Source: Hyphomicrobiales bacterium
Lineage (GTDB): Bacteria > Pseudomonadota > Alphaproteobacteria > Rickettsiales > JACKKO01
Length of the DNA stretch: 64,000 nucleotides
Assembly: GCA_024236395.1 (NCBI GenBank)
Contig: JACKKO010000001.1
Location: forward strand, 670,421 to 734,420
Reading direction: 5' to 3'
The number at the start of each line of letters is the position of its first letter. Position 1 is the stretch's first letter. Position numbers and translations under genes: made by a program. Below are positions 45,452-53,549 of the stretch, piece after piece. The notes below the pieces were generated by a model that made no database searches, had not been told where the DNA came from, and saw only the letters and a program-made list of their open reading frames with translations.

Positions 45452-46075
45452 ATGTCGAAGCGTCATAATGCAAAATACAAGATCAGTCGCCGCTTAGGCG
45501 CTGCGTTGTGGGGTCGTGATAAGGATCCACAAAATAAAAAGAATTATGCACCGGGTCAGCATGGGCCGAGTGGTCGCCGCCGCATGGATTCTGACTTCGG
45601 GCAACAGCTGCGTGCCAAGCAACAGCTGAAAGGCTATTACGGGAATATCTCCGAGAGACAGTTCCGTGCTATCTATAAAGAAGCGGTGCGTCTGAAAGGG
45701 GACACCAGTGAAAACCTGATCGGTCTGCTGGAAAGCCGTCTGGATGCCGTGATCTATCGCCTGAACTTTGTGCCAACAGTGTTTGCCGCCCGTCAGTTCA
45801 TCAATCACAAGCATGTGCTGGTGAATGGCAAAGCAGTCAACATCCCAAGCTACCGGGTGAAGGAAGGGGATGTGATCCAGGTGAAATCAGCTTCCCGTCA
45901 GGTGCCGATAGTGCTGGAAGCGCTGGAAACCATGGAACGCGACGTGCCTGAATACCTGCTGCTGAGCAGCCAGAAGGAAGGCAAGGGGACGTTTGTTCGC
46001 AAGCCAACATTCGCCGAAGTGCCGTATCCGGTACATATGGAACCGAATCTCGTGATCGAATTCTACAGTCGCTAA
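45452..46075 (+). CDS. rpsD: 30S ribosomal protein S4
   Basis: Primary 16S rRNA-binding protein of 207 residues. Typical N-terminus MSKRHNAKYKISRRLG, GPSGRRRMDSDFGQQLRAKQ, the S4 RNA-binding fold RLDAVIYRLNFVPTVFAARQ followed by VNGKAVNIPSYRVKEGD, and C-terminal PYPVHMEPNLVIEFYSR. It has no zinc cysteines. Own promoter and terminator; it is not in the alpha operon here, as is common in alphaproteobacteria. Confidence 0.98.
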   Translation: MSKRHNAKYKISRRLGAALWGRDKDPQNKKNYAPGQHGPSGRRRMDSDFGQQLRAKQQLKGYYGNISERQFRAIYKEAVRLKGDTSENLIGLLESRLDAVIYRLNFVPTVFAARQFINHKHVLVNGKAVNIPSYRVKEGDVIQVKSASRQVPIVLEALETMERDVPEYLLLSSQKEGKGTFVRKPTFAEVPYPVHMEPNLVIEFYSR

Positions 46076-46103
46076 GGCACGTAGAGATCATCGGAAAAGG
46101 AAA

Positions 46104-46128
46104 CCCTCCCCTCGGGAGGGTTTTTTTT
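46104..46128 (+). terminator. Rho-independent terminator of rpsD
   Basis: CCCTCCC, loop CTC, GGGAGGG followed by eight T. A textbook intrinsic terminator, 28 bases after the rpsD stop. Confidence 0.92.
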
Positions 46129-46160
46129 ATGATTATTCCGCAGATTTCATGAAAAATGGT

Positions 46161-46189
46161 AAAAAAGAAGGCGCCCCGCAGGACGCCTT
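46161..46189 (-). terminator. Rho-independent terminator of rpmB
   Basis: On the minus strand AAGGCG, about a 10-base loop, CGCCTT, then C and a run of six T. It lies about 27 bases after the rpmB stop, facing the rpsD terminator. Confidence 0.75.
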
Positions 46190-46215
46190 GCTTTGAGAAA
46201 CCGTATACCTGGGAA

Positions 46216-46506
46216 CTAGGCGGCGTTTTGCTTGGCCTTTTTGATCTGACGCTTCAGTTTCAGCACATCCGCAGAAAGTTTGTTATCGGCCGTGCTCAGC
46301 AGGTAGTTATCCAGCCCGCCATTATGATCAATGCTACGCAGCGTGCTGGCAGCAATCTTTAAACGAACGGCTTTACCCAGCACATTGCTAATCAGAGAAA
46401 CATTCTGAATATTCGGCAGAAAACGGCGGCGCGTTTTGCGCTGCGAGTGCGAAACCTTATTGCCGGACTGAACGCCTTTATCGGTAATGCTGCATCGTTT
46501 TGCCAT
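46216..46506 (-). CDS. rpmB: 50S ribosomal protein L28
   Basis: 96 residues: MAKRCSITDKGVQSGNKVSH, SQRKTRRRFLPNIQ and a C-terminal extension RSIDHNGGLDNYLLSTADNK as in alphaproteobacterial L28. It lacks the zinc-ribbon cysteines. AGGAGAAATACA precedes the ATG. Monocistronic, convergent with rpsD. Confidence 0.97.
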   Translation of the reverse strand: MAKRCSITDKGVQSGNKVSHSQRKTRRRFLPNIQNVSLISNVLGKAVRLKIAASTLRSIDHNGGLDNYLLSTADNKLSADVLKLKRQIKKAKQNAA

Positions 46507-46626
46507 TGTATTTCTCCTGTCTGGTATTGGCTGCCCAAAAGGGCTAAAAACAGAGACGTGCCTTATTACCTGAGGGGCGTTTGCCGGTCAAGCGAAAAAC
46601 CGTATTTTGGCGATGTTTTCACCGGC

Positions 46627-47712
46627 TTAGCGCCCGGCATCAATGCCAACCACATCCTGAATGTGCTTTATTCCGTCTTTTTCAAGTAAATTCGCCAATT
46701 CTCGTACAATAGCGGGGACAAGCTCAAAGCCCTGGAAAATCAGGGCGCTATAGACCTGCACCAGAGTTGCCCCGGCGCGGATTTTGGTATAGGCATCCCG
46801 CCCAGAGGCAATGCCACCCACCCCCACCAGCGGGATTTTTCCCTTAGTTAACCGGTACATATCTGCCAGGGCCTCGGTTGCGCGGGAAAATAGCGGTGCC
46901 CCGCTTAAACCGCCGGTTTCATTTGCCTGCGGCAGGTGTGAAACCCCATCCCGGGAAATGGTGGTGTTACTCACAATCAGGCCATCCAGCTTCTTTTCCA
47001 GAGCTAGCGCAGCGATCTGTTCCTTTTCCGGCATGGTGAGATCCGGGGCAATTTTTACCAGCAGGGGGACGTGTATCCCATTGCTGCGGCGGCATGCAGT
47101 ATGTGCCTCCAGAATGCCATCCAGCAATGTTTCCAGTTGTTCTGCCTTTTGAAGATCCCGAAGGCCAGGCGTATTGGGTGAGGAGATATTAATTGTCAGA
47201 TAATCGCTCTGGCCATAGAGTTTGTGTATCAGGGTCTGGTAATCCCTGGTGGCGTCTTCCGAAGTCTTGTTTTTTCCGATATTGGCTCCGATAATGCCCT
47301 GGCGGCCCTGTTTTTTTAAAGTCTGGTAGGCCTGCTGTAGATTCTTTGTAAAGGTATCTGTCCCGGCATTGTTGAACCCCATGCGATTGATGATGGCATT
47401 TGCCTCTGATAAGCGGAAAAGCCGGGGTTTCGGGTTGCCGAGTTGGGGCAGGGGTGTCACGGTGCCTGCCTCCACAAAGCTGAACCCTTGTGCCAGAAGT
47501 GCCGGGAGTGCCGCCGCGTTTTTATCAAACCCCGCCCCAAGCCCCACAGGGTGTAAAAAATTCAGCCCCCAGCATTGCTGACGCAGGCTATTAGAAGGAT
47601 GTACGTTTTGCGAGGGTACCAAGCCGTGTTGCAGTGCCCATAATGCTACATGATGTGCGGTTTCCGGTGATAAACAGAAAAGTAGCGGACGTAGATATTT
47701 ATAATAATGCAT
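46627..47712 (-). CDS. pyrD: Dihydroorotate dehydrogenase, class 2 (quinone)
   Basis: Membrane-associated FMN enzyme of 361 residues oxidising dihydroorotate to orotate with quinone, the fourth step of pyrimidine synthesis. The N-terminal amphipathic helices that enter the membrane are present (MHYYKYLRPLLFCLSPETAH). Barrel motifs are PVGLGAGFDKNAAALPALL, GIIGANIGKNKTSED, the catalytic Ser region INISSPNTPGLRDLQ and VGVGGIASGRDAYTKIRAG. ATG at 47712 gives the family-like start; the frame is open to 47748, which lies in the promoter of the next gene. No clear ribosome site. Confidence 0.96.
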   Translation of the reverse strand: MHYYKYLRPLLFCLSPETAHHVALWALQHGLVPSQNVHPSNSLRQQCWGLNFLHPVGLGAGFDKNAAALPALLAQGFSFVEAGTVTPLPQLGNPKPRLFRLSEANAIINRMGFNNAGTDTFTKNLQQAYQTLKKQGRQGIIGANIGKNKTSEDATRDYQTLIHKLYGQSDYLTINISSPNTPGLRDLQKAEQLETLLDGILEAHTACRRSNGIHVPLLVKIAPDLTMPEKEQIAALALEKKLDGLIVSNTTISRDGVSHLPQANETGGLSGAPLFSRATEALADMYRLTKGKIPLVGVGGIASGRDAYTKIRAGATLVQVYSALIFQGFELVPAIVRELANLLEKDGIKHIQDVVGIDAGR

Positions 47713-47713
47713 T

Positions 47714-47742
47714 TTGATGGTATAACTTAAAGCAGATATAAT
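47714..47742 (+). promoter_or_regulatory. Sigma-70 promoter of the TPR-pilT-pilU operon
   Basis: TTGATG, 17-base spacer, perfect TATAAT. The predicted start near 47749 rules against the ATG at 47748 as start codon of the next gene and favours 47805. The divergent pyrD gene starts right beside it. Confidence 0.65.
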
Positions 47743-47804
47743 GCGCAATGACTAGGATTGTATCCGGTGTTATTGCAGTAATTCTCGTAGGTAACGGGGG
47801 CAAG

Positions 47805-48947
47805 ATGTATCAGGTAGGTCATGTGCAATGTGGGTTGGTAGGCCGTTTTCTGAGGAAAAAAGCATTGTGGCTGGCTGGTGGGGTGGTGCTGTACTCCATG
47901 GGAGTGGCAGCTGCAACGAATAACCCGTACTATCCGGATTATGGTTATCCTTCTGTCACATCCTCACCGCCAATCTCTATTCGCCCAGACAGTCAGTCGT
48001 CCACCATCATGCGGATGTATAATTTTAACCGTCCAAAAGTAATGATGCCGGAAGGGCCGGATTTTTCTACGGATAGTTTTAATGAGCGCAGCCTGGATAA
48101 TAATTATCAGGCATTTATGGAAAGCGTTAGCATGCTGCTGCATTCACTATCGGATAAGCAGCTTTCAGTAGAAACGCGCCAATATCTTGCTTCGATTCCT
48201 GCAGGGAAGTTGCAAGCAATTACCCGCGCACTTGCACCTAAGAATGGAGCCACCATTGTTCGTGGCGATGCAGTTGAGCTGTTTGGCGATGATGAATACG
48301 CTGATACGGATTATGATGATGAAGTGAACGGCCTCAAAATTGAGATTGGCGATAATGAAGACACGACCGCTAAACAATTAAGGACAGGACGTGATGCACT
48401 TGTTTCCGGTCAAAGTGAAGGGGCAACCACGATCTATAAAACCGTGCTGGCAAAAGAACCGGAAAATAAGCAGGCGCTTTTTGGACTTGCTGCCAGTTAT
48501 CACAAGCGTCAGCAATATGCACAGGCACGTGAATACTACCTGAAGGTACTGGAAAAGGACAATCAATTCTGGCCAGCAATTAATAACATGCTTATGCTGG
48601 CTCGCGAGGAAGGGAAGGACGAAGCATTGACATTATTGCAGAAACTGGAGATGAGTAATGCTGAATTTGCACCACTGCCCGCACAAATTGGTATGGTTTA
48701 TATTGAAAAAGGCGAGTTGGAAAACGCAGCGAAGTACCTTTCACGCGCGGTAACACTGGCACCAGAAAATACCCATTATCGCTATAATCTCGCTGTAGTA
48801 CTAGATCAGATGGGGAATCATACGCAAGCGGCACGCCTTTACCAGCAACTACTTGCGGCCAACCTAGATGGTATGGAACTTCCTGAGCAACCAGAACGTA
48901 TCCAGGATCGCCTAACTTACCTACAGTCTCAGGTGGCAGGGGGTTAG
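47805..48947 (+). CDS. Exported TPR protein of the pilT operon
   Basis: Protein of 380 residues with a signal peptide or anchor (RKKALWLAGGVVLYSMGVAAA), an acidic middle (DDEYADTDYDDEVNG) and C-terminal TPR repeats (AQAREYYLKVLEKDN, GELENAAKYLSRAVTLAPEN, GNHTQAARLYQQLL). Position and repeats suggest a pilus-assembly TPR protein comparable to PilF/Tgl pilotins, though no lipobox Cys is seen. pilT starts 5 bases downstream. ATG at 47805 has GGGGG four bases ahead. Confidence 0.75.
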   Translation: MYQVGHVQCGLVGRFLRKKALWLAGGVVLYSMGVAAATNNPYYPDYGYPSVTSSPPISIRPDSQSSTIMRMYNFNRPKVMMPEGPDFSTDSFNERSLDNNYQAFMESVSMLLHSLSDKQLSVETRQYLASIPAGKLQAITRALAPKNGATIVRGDAVELFGDDEYADTDYDDEVNGLKIEIGDNEDTTAKQLRTGRDALVSGQSEGATTIYKTVLAKEPENKQALFGLAASYHKRQQYAQAREYYLKVLEKDNQFWPAINNMLMLAREEGKDEALTLLQKLEMSNAEFAPLPAQIGMVYIEKGELENAAKYLSRAVTLAPENTHYRYNLAVVLDQMGNHTQAARLYQQLLAANLDGMELPEQPERIQDRLTYLQSQVAGG

Positions 48948-48952
48948 TCACC

Positions 48953-50083
48953 GTGGAAATTACCGAATTGTTAATGCAAACCAAACGGGCAAATGCGTCC
49001 GATCTGCATCTTTCCCCCGGGCATCCTCCAATATTGCGGTTACACGGTGAAATTACTCCTATGAAGGGGAAGCCTTTAGAGCCAGATCAAGTAAAAGATA
49101 TGCTTTATTCAATCATGAATGAGCAGCAGCGAGTGATTTTTGAACGTGATCTGGAGCTAGACTTCGCGATTCAGTTTGGCGAAGAGATGCGCTTTCGTGT
49201 CAACGCGTTTACAAATGTTAAAGGCCCAGCTATATCACTCAGGAATGTGCCGTCGCATGTATTCACACTGGATGAGCTGGAGATGCCACCCATCCTAAAA
49301 CGTATGGCCAGCTTGAGTAAAGGCTTGGTGCTGGTCACCGGACCAACTGGCTCCGGTAAATCCGTAACACTGGCGGCGATGGTAGACCATATCAATAGTA
49401 CGGCCCGGCGCCATATTTTAACCATTGAAGATCCAGTGGAATTAATTCATAAGCCACGTAAATGTCTGGTTAATCAACGTGAGTTGGGCAGCAATACACG
49501 CTCCTTTGCGCAGGCATTACGGAGTGCTCTACGGGAAGATCCGGATGTCATTCTGGTAGGAGAGTTACGAGACCAGGAAACCATCCAGCTAGCGCTTACT
49601 GCTGCAGAAACCGGACATTTGGTGATGGCAACCCTGCACACTAACTCAGCATATAAAACGATTGACCGGATTATTGATGTGTTTCCAGAATCTGATAAAG
49701 GTCTTATTATGTCTATGCTCTCTACATCACTAGAGGGTGTCATCTCGCAAACACTTATTCGAACTATAGAGGGCAAAGGACGTGTGGCAGCGCAGGAGAT
49801 TTTAGTGGGTACTTCAGCGGTACGTAATTTGATCCGGGAAAATAAAGTACCCCAGATTTACTCATTGATACAGGTAGGATCACGTTATGGGATGACAACC
49901 ATGAAGGAAAGTGTCTATGCCCTTCTGGATAAAGGGGTGATACATAAAGATGACGCTATGTATGCCTTGAATATGTATAGTGATAGTGTGGAATCAGAAC
50001 TTACAGAAGAAAAGAAGGACCATCCTCATAGGAATGAGGTAATTGATATGATGATGGATCCAGATGAGGACAGGGGCTTCTAA
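48953..50083 (+). CDS. pilT: Pilus retraction ATPase PilT
   Basis: Cytoplasmic hexameric ATPase of 376 residues that depolymerises type IV pili. N-terminal LLMQTKRANASDLHLSPG; Walker A VTGPTGSGKS; Asp box TIEDPVE; Walker B DPDVILVGELRD; His box TGHLVMATLHTN. The C-terminal tail is charged and longer than in Pseudomonas PilT, and lacks the usual AIRNLI-type exact match but keeps AVRNLIRENKVPQI. Start GTG behind AGGGGG. It overlaps pilU by one base (TAATG). Confidence 0.93.
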   Translation: MEITELLMQTKRANASDLHLSPGHPPILRLHGEITPMKGKPLEPDQVKDMLYSIMNEQQRVIFERDLELDFAIQFGEEMRFRVNAFTNVKGPAISLRNVPSHVFTLDELEMPPILKRMASLSKGLVLVTGPTGSGKSVTLAAMVDHINSTARRHILTIEDPVELIHKPRKCLVNQRELGSNTRSFAQALRSALREDPDVILVGELRDQETIQLALTAAETGHLVMATLHTNSAYKTIDRIIDVFPESDKGLIMSMLSTSLEGVISQTLIRTIEGKGRVAAQEILVGTSAVRNLIRENKVPQIYSLIQVGSRYGMTTMKESVYALLDKGVIHKDDAMYALNMYSDSVESELTEEKKDHPHRNEVIDMMMDPDEDRGF

Positions 50084-51216
50084 TGCGTTATCCAGCATTA
50101 CACCCATTCCTGGAAAAGATGAATGAAATGGGGGCTTCGGATTTGTTTATTTCCTCTGGGATGATTCCACATCTGCGGGTGGAAGATAAGCTGGTACCAC
50201 TAAACATTTCAGCTTTGCAGGACGATGATATGGATGTTTTGTTGCGTGAGCTATTGGATGAGTCCCAACTCTCCAAATTTCGTTCAACGCTGGAGTTTAA
50301 TGTTGCCATCATGCTGGATGATTTCCGTCGCTACCGGGTGAACCTGTTCCAGCAAATGCATAAAATCGGGATGGTAGTACGACAGATTAAATCCCGTATC
50401 CCATCACCTGATATGTTGGGACTTTCCCCTATATATACAGAGACTGTGATGCAGCGTCGAGGACTGGTACTTTTAGTGGGGCCAACCGGATCCGGAAAGT
50501 CCACCTCCATGGCGGCCATGCTGGAGTACCGTAATCAATATGGTTCAGGCCATATTGTGACCATTGAAGACCCAATTGAGTATGTTTTTCATCACCGTAA
50601 TTGTATTTTCACGCAGCGTGAAGTGGGTATTGATACACTTTCCTATAATGTGGCGCTGAAAAATGTGCTCCGGCAAAGCTGCGATGTAGTGGCTATTGGG
50701 GAAATACGGGATCGGGATACACTGGAAAGTGCTATGCTATTCTGTGAGACAGGACACCTGGTGCTAGCAACGCTTCATGCCAGCAATACAATCCAGGCGA
50801 TAGAACGCATGCTAAATTTTTTCTCCGAAGAGCAACACCGACACCTTCTGGCAACATTATCACAGGCACTCCGGGTGATTATCTCGCAGCGTCTTGTGGA
50901 AACATTAAATGGTAGCCGGGTGCTTGCCAGCGAGATCCTGATTAACCAAGGATTAATCAGTGAGTTTATTGAGCAGGGGAAAATTAAGCAAATTCGTGAT
51001 GTTATTGAAAAGAGTGGTAATAGTGGCATGCAAACATTTGATCAATGCCTATTTGAAATGTTTAAGGATGGTTTGATCAGTAAGGACGTGGCACTGCATG
51101 AAGCCGATAATGCGAATAATGTCCGTCTACGCATCTCGCAAGAGGAAACTGCGAGTATTGTTATGGGTAAACAACCAAACTTCCGTGGAACCACAAATTA
51201 CAACATGGAATCCTGA
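50083..51216 (+). CDS. pilU: Accessory retraction ATPase, PilU-like
   Basis: PilT paralogue of 377 residues. N-terminal FLEKMNEMGASDLFISSG, Walker A VGPTGSGKSTS, Asp box TIEDPIEYVF, Walker B DVVAIGEIRD, His box TGHLVLATLHASN, with the PilU-like start region FNVAIMLDDFRRYRVN. PilU adds force to PilT-driven retraction. Its TGA abuts the stop codon of the convergent ABC gene without any spacer. Confidence 0.9.
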   Translation: MRYPALHPFLEKMNEMGASDLFISSGMIPHLRVEDKLVPLNISALQDDDMDVLLRELLDESQLSKFRSTLEFNVAIMLDDFRRYRVNLFQQMHKIGMVVRQIKSRIPSPDMLGLSPIYTETVMQRRGLVLLVGPTGSGKSTSMAAMLEYRNQYGSGHIVTIEDPIEYVFHHRNCIFTQREVGIDTLSYNVALKNVLRQSCDVVAIGEIRDRDTLESAMLFCETGHLVLATLHASNTIQAIERMLNFFSEEQHRHLLATLSQALRVIISQRLVETLNGSRVLASEILINQGLISEFIEQGKIKQIRDVIEKSGNSGMQTFDQCLFEMFKDGLISKDVALHEADNANNVRLRISQEETASIVMGKQPNFRGTTNYNMES

Positions 51217-51975
51217 TCAGGAATGTCCTGCCTGAAGTGAAAAAGCGGATTGTTCTGTGCCGATTGCCTGCAGGAATGAGTGTTCCAGAGATGGCGCGGT
51301 AAATTCCTGGCGGAAATGAGATGGCGTGCCACTAAATGTTACTTTCTGGTTATGAATAACCGACATTTGAGTACAGATTTCTTCAATATCGGCAAGAATG
51401 TGTGAACTAAAGAAAACAGTCTTCCCCGATGCCGCATAACGCTTTAAATGTTCCTTAAGCAGAATGCGTGCGTTTGGATCCAGACCACTCATAGGCTCAT
51501 CCAAAATCAACAGTGGAACATTAAGCAATAGCGAAGCTAGCAACCCAAGTTTTTGCACCATCCCTTTGGAATATTTTGTAATTTTAACATTCAGAACTTC
51601 CGGAGGAAGATGGAGGCTTTCTGCCAACTCTGCAGCTGCAGAAGGAGAGTAGTTTATTCCATAATAAGAAAGTGTAAGGGAAAGGAATTCTTTACCTTTG
51701 AGAAAGATAGATGGATGAAATTTTTCGGGCAGATAAGAAAAATGGCGACGTGTTTTGACCAAATGGGTGTCTTGCCCAAAAATGCTGATATTACCCTCAT
51801 CTTGCCGGAGCAAGCTGATAATTATTTTAATAAGCGTAGTTTTGCCGACACCATTCAGGCCGATTAATCCATAAATTTCTCCAGCATTAACCGTGAATGA
51901 AACATCATCCAACACCTTTTTCTTGCCAAATGATTTTGATATTTTGTGTATCTCAATTGGATGTTTCTGTGTCAT
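51217..51975 (-). CDS. ABC transporter ATP-binding protein in the pilus operon
   Basis: ATPase of 252 residues: Walker A GLNGVGKTT, signature YSKGMVQKL, Walker B LLILDEPMSGLDP, switch His in FFSSHILADIEEI. The fold is like CcmA/NodI-type exporters. No permease gene adjoins it. It follows the PilP-position gene by 10 bases. Myxococcus pilus loci also include an ABC transporter (PilGHI), so a pilus-linked role is possible, but a permease elsewhere would be required. Confidence 0.85.
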   Translation of the reverse strand: MTQKHPIEIHKISKSFGKKKVLDDVSFTVNAGEIYGLIGLNGVGKTTLIKIIISLLRQDEGNISIFGQDTHLVKTRRHFSYLPEKFHPSIFLKGKEFLSLTLSYYGINYSPSAAAELAESLHLPPEVLNVKITKYSKGMVQKLGLLASLLLNVPLLILDEPMSGLDPNARILLKEHLKRYAASGKTVFFSSHILADIEEICTQMSVIHNQKVTFSGTPSHFRQEFTAPSLEHSFLQAIGTEQSAFSLQAGHS

Positions 51976-51985
51976 GCAATTTCCT

Positions 51986-52897
51986 TTATGGCCTTTTGAC
52001 TAACTCCTCAATATCCAATAATGGTTGACTGGCCGGTATAACGTAACCATCTTCAGAAACTTGTTTTACAATTCTTATATGTGAAAATGTACCCTCTGTA
52101 ATTTGCATGCGATAGCTAATGAAAGATTGGTTTGGGCGCAAAACAAAACGAATAGCATGAGCCCTGCTATCAATAGCAATTGATTGATCATCCGTCATAT
52201 GATCCCAACGATACGTAAGTGTTTCTTCTTTTGGTTTATCATCACTGATGTCCGAGACTACTACCATTTCTGTTAAAGCATCACGTTGTGGTATAGTTTC
52301 TGCCCATGTAGGCGAAATGATATCAAGGTCATCGCTATGCCAGATAAAAGTGGCCTCGTTTTCATCGACATGCACAATGTAAAATTTTCCGTAATTTTCA
52401 CCATAGCGAAGCTTTTTGTTATTGAGCCAAATTGTCCATTCTTGCGGATTATAGTAAATGATTGAGCGCAGGAAAAAGCTGGGTGCTGTATATACCACCT
52501 CTGTTTGTTCTTCAATATCAGTCGGTGCTTCCTCTACCTGAGGTGCTGGTGCAGGAATATTCTTATCAGGTGGAGGGGGCGAGGGTGCTGGCTTGGGAGC
52601 ATGCATGATACTTAGTGCACTGTTAATCTTACGCAACTCCTCTTTCGAAAACATGACTGAGACACTTTCTGAAGGAGGCAGGGGAAGAGAAGATATCTGG
52701 GTGACTTCTTCCTCAGTTTTATTTTCCTTATCTTCAGCAGGTTCCTGGTCTGTAATGATAGTCTCTGTTGTGCCCTCAATCATCAAGGGCTGGATACCGG
52801 ATAAATCTTGTGCTAACAAAGCGATAGAAGACAAATAAATGCTTATACCAGCAATAATGCCGATCATAAGAAAACGTATTTTTAAACGTTTATTCAT
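51986..52897 (-). CDS. Membrane-anchored periplasmic protein in the PilP position
   Basis: 303 residues starting MNKRLKIRFLMIG: one N-terminal helix (IRFLMIGIIAGISIYLSSIALL), an acidic then Pro-rich linker (PAPSPPPPDKNIPAPAP), and a C-terminal domain containing SFFLRSIIYYNPQEWTIWLN. TM helix plus linker plus a small beta domain, right after a PilO-like gene, is the layout of PilP or GspC, but I see no clear sequence match. The ATG lies 1 base after the PilO-like stop; an overlapping ATG at 52921 is less likely. Confidence 0.65.
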   Translation of the reverse strand: MNKRLKIRFLMIGIIAGISIYLSSIALLAQDLSGIQPLMIEGTTETIITDQEPAEDKENKTEEEVTQISSLPLPPSESVSVMFSKEELRKINSALSIMHAPKPAPSPPPPDKNIPAPAPQVEEAPTDIEEQTEVVYTAPSFFLRSIIYYNPQEWTIWLNNKKLRYGENYGKFYIVHVDENEATFIWHSDDLDIISPTWAETIPQRDALTEMVVVSDISDDKPKEETLTYRWDHMTDDQSIAIDSRAHAIRFVLRPNQSFISYRMQITEGTFSHIRIVKQVSEDGYVIPASQPLLDIEELVKRP

Positions 52898-52898
52898 C

Positions 52899-53549
52899 CT
52901 ACTTCTTTGCGGCCTCTTCATTTCCTTTTAGCACTTTCCAAGAGAAACGCGCTTCGGCTTTTGCCATAGATTTTATCTCTCCACTGCGGATTTTCTCAAT
53001 TGTATTAGGCTGAAAAGTGCCTTTGCCATCAATTTGTAGATCTTCCAACATTAAATAGCCGGGAAATATATCCTCCAGTGCGCTCAAAAAAGCATATACA
53101 TGGCTGTCAGTATAACTTTCCATAGTGACATTCATGCTATTGGTATACACGTCAAATGTATTTTTTCCCATCTGTTCTTTTACAGCCTCGATATTGGAGA
53201 AAGTAATATCAATGCTGCTCATAAAGAATTTGTCTTTCATGGATTCCACTAACGGGCGGGCGGCACGGATACGTGCTGCTGTGGTGGCCATTACATTATT
53301 GGTTGGCAACTTGGCAGAAGGTATTATTTTATAGGTATCAAATGACTTTAGTACGCGTTCGTATTCTTCCTGCTTTTCAACGGTTGAACGCATAACCTGA
53401 ATGCGCATCCGTTCTTCTTTCTGTAATTTTTCTTCAATATTCTCAGCATGTTCCATCATAAACCAAAACAGACCAAAGCAGAGGCCTGTTACTCCCAATA
53501 CAACAAGGCTTTCAACCGCAAGGCGCTTCTGGAGTTTTTTTAGTTTCAC
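52899..53549 (-). CDS. PilO-like pilus alignment protein
   Basis: 216 residues with a single N-terminal membrane helix (AVESLVVLGVTGLCFGLFWFM), a coiled coil (HAENIEEKLQKEERM), and a small periplasmic domain (NVTMESYTDSHVYAFLSALE, FPGYLMLEDLQID). This is the PilO/GspM architecture. GTG start overlapping the TAG of the upstream gene (TAGTG), with GAGGATAG ahead. Assigned from architecture and order more than from sequence. Confidence 0.7.
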   Translation of the reverse strand: MKLKKLQKRLAVESLVVLGVTGLCFGLFWFMMEHAENIEEKLQKEERMRIQVMRSTVEKQEEYERVLKSFDTYKIIPSAKLPTNNVMATTAARIRAARPLVESMKDKFFMSSIDITFSNIEAVKEQMGKNTFDVYTNSMNVTMESYTDSHVYAFLSALEDIFPGYLMLEDLQIDGKGTFQPNTIEKIRSGEIKSMAKAEARFSWKVLKGNEEAAKK

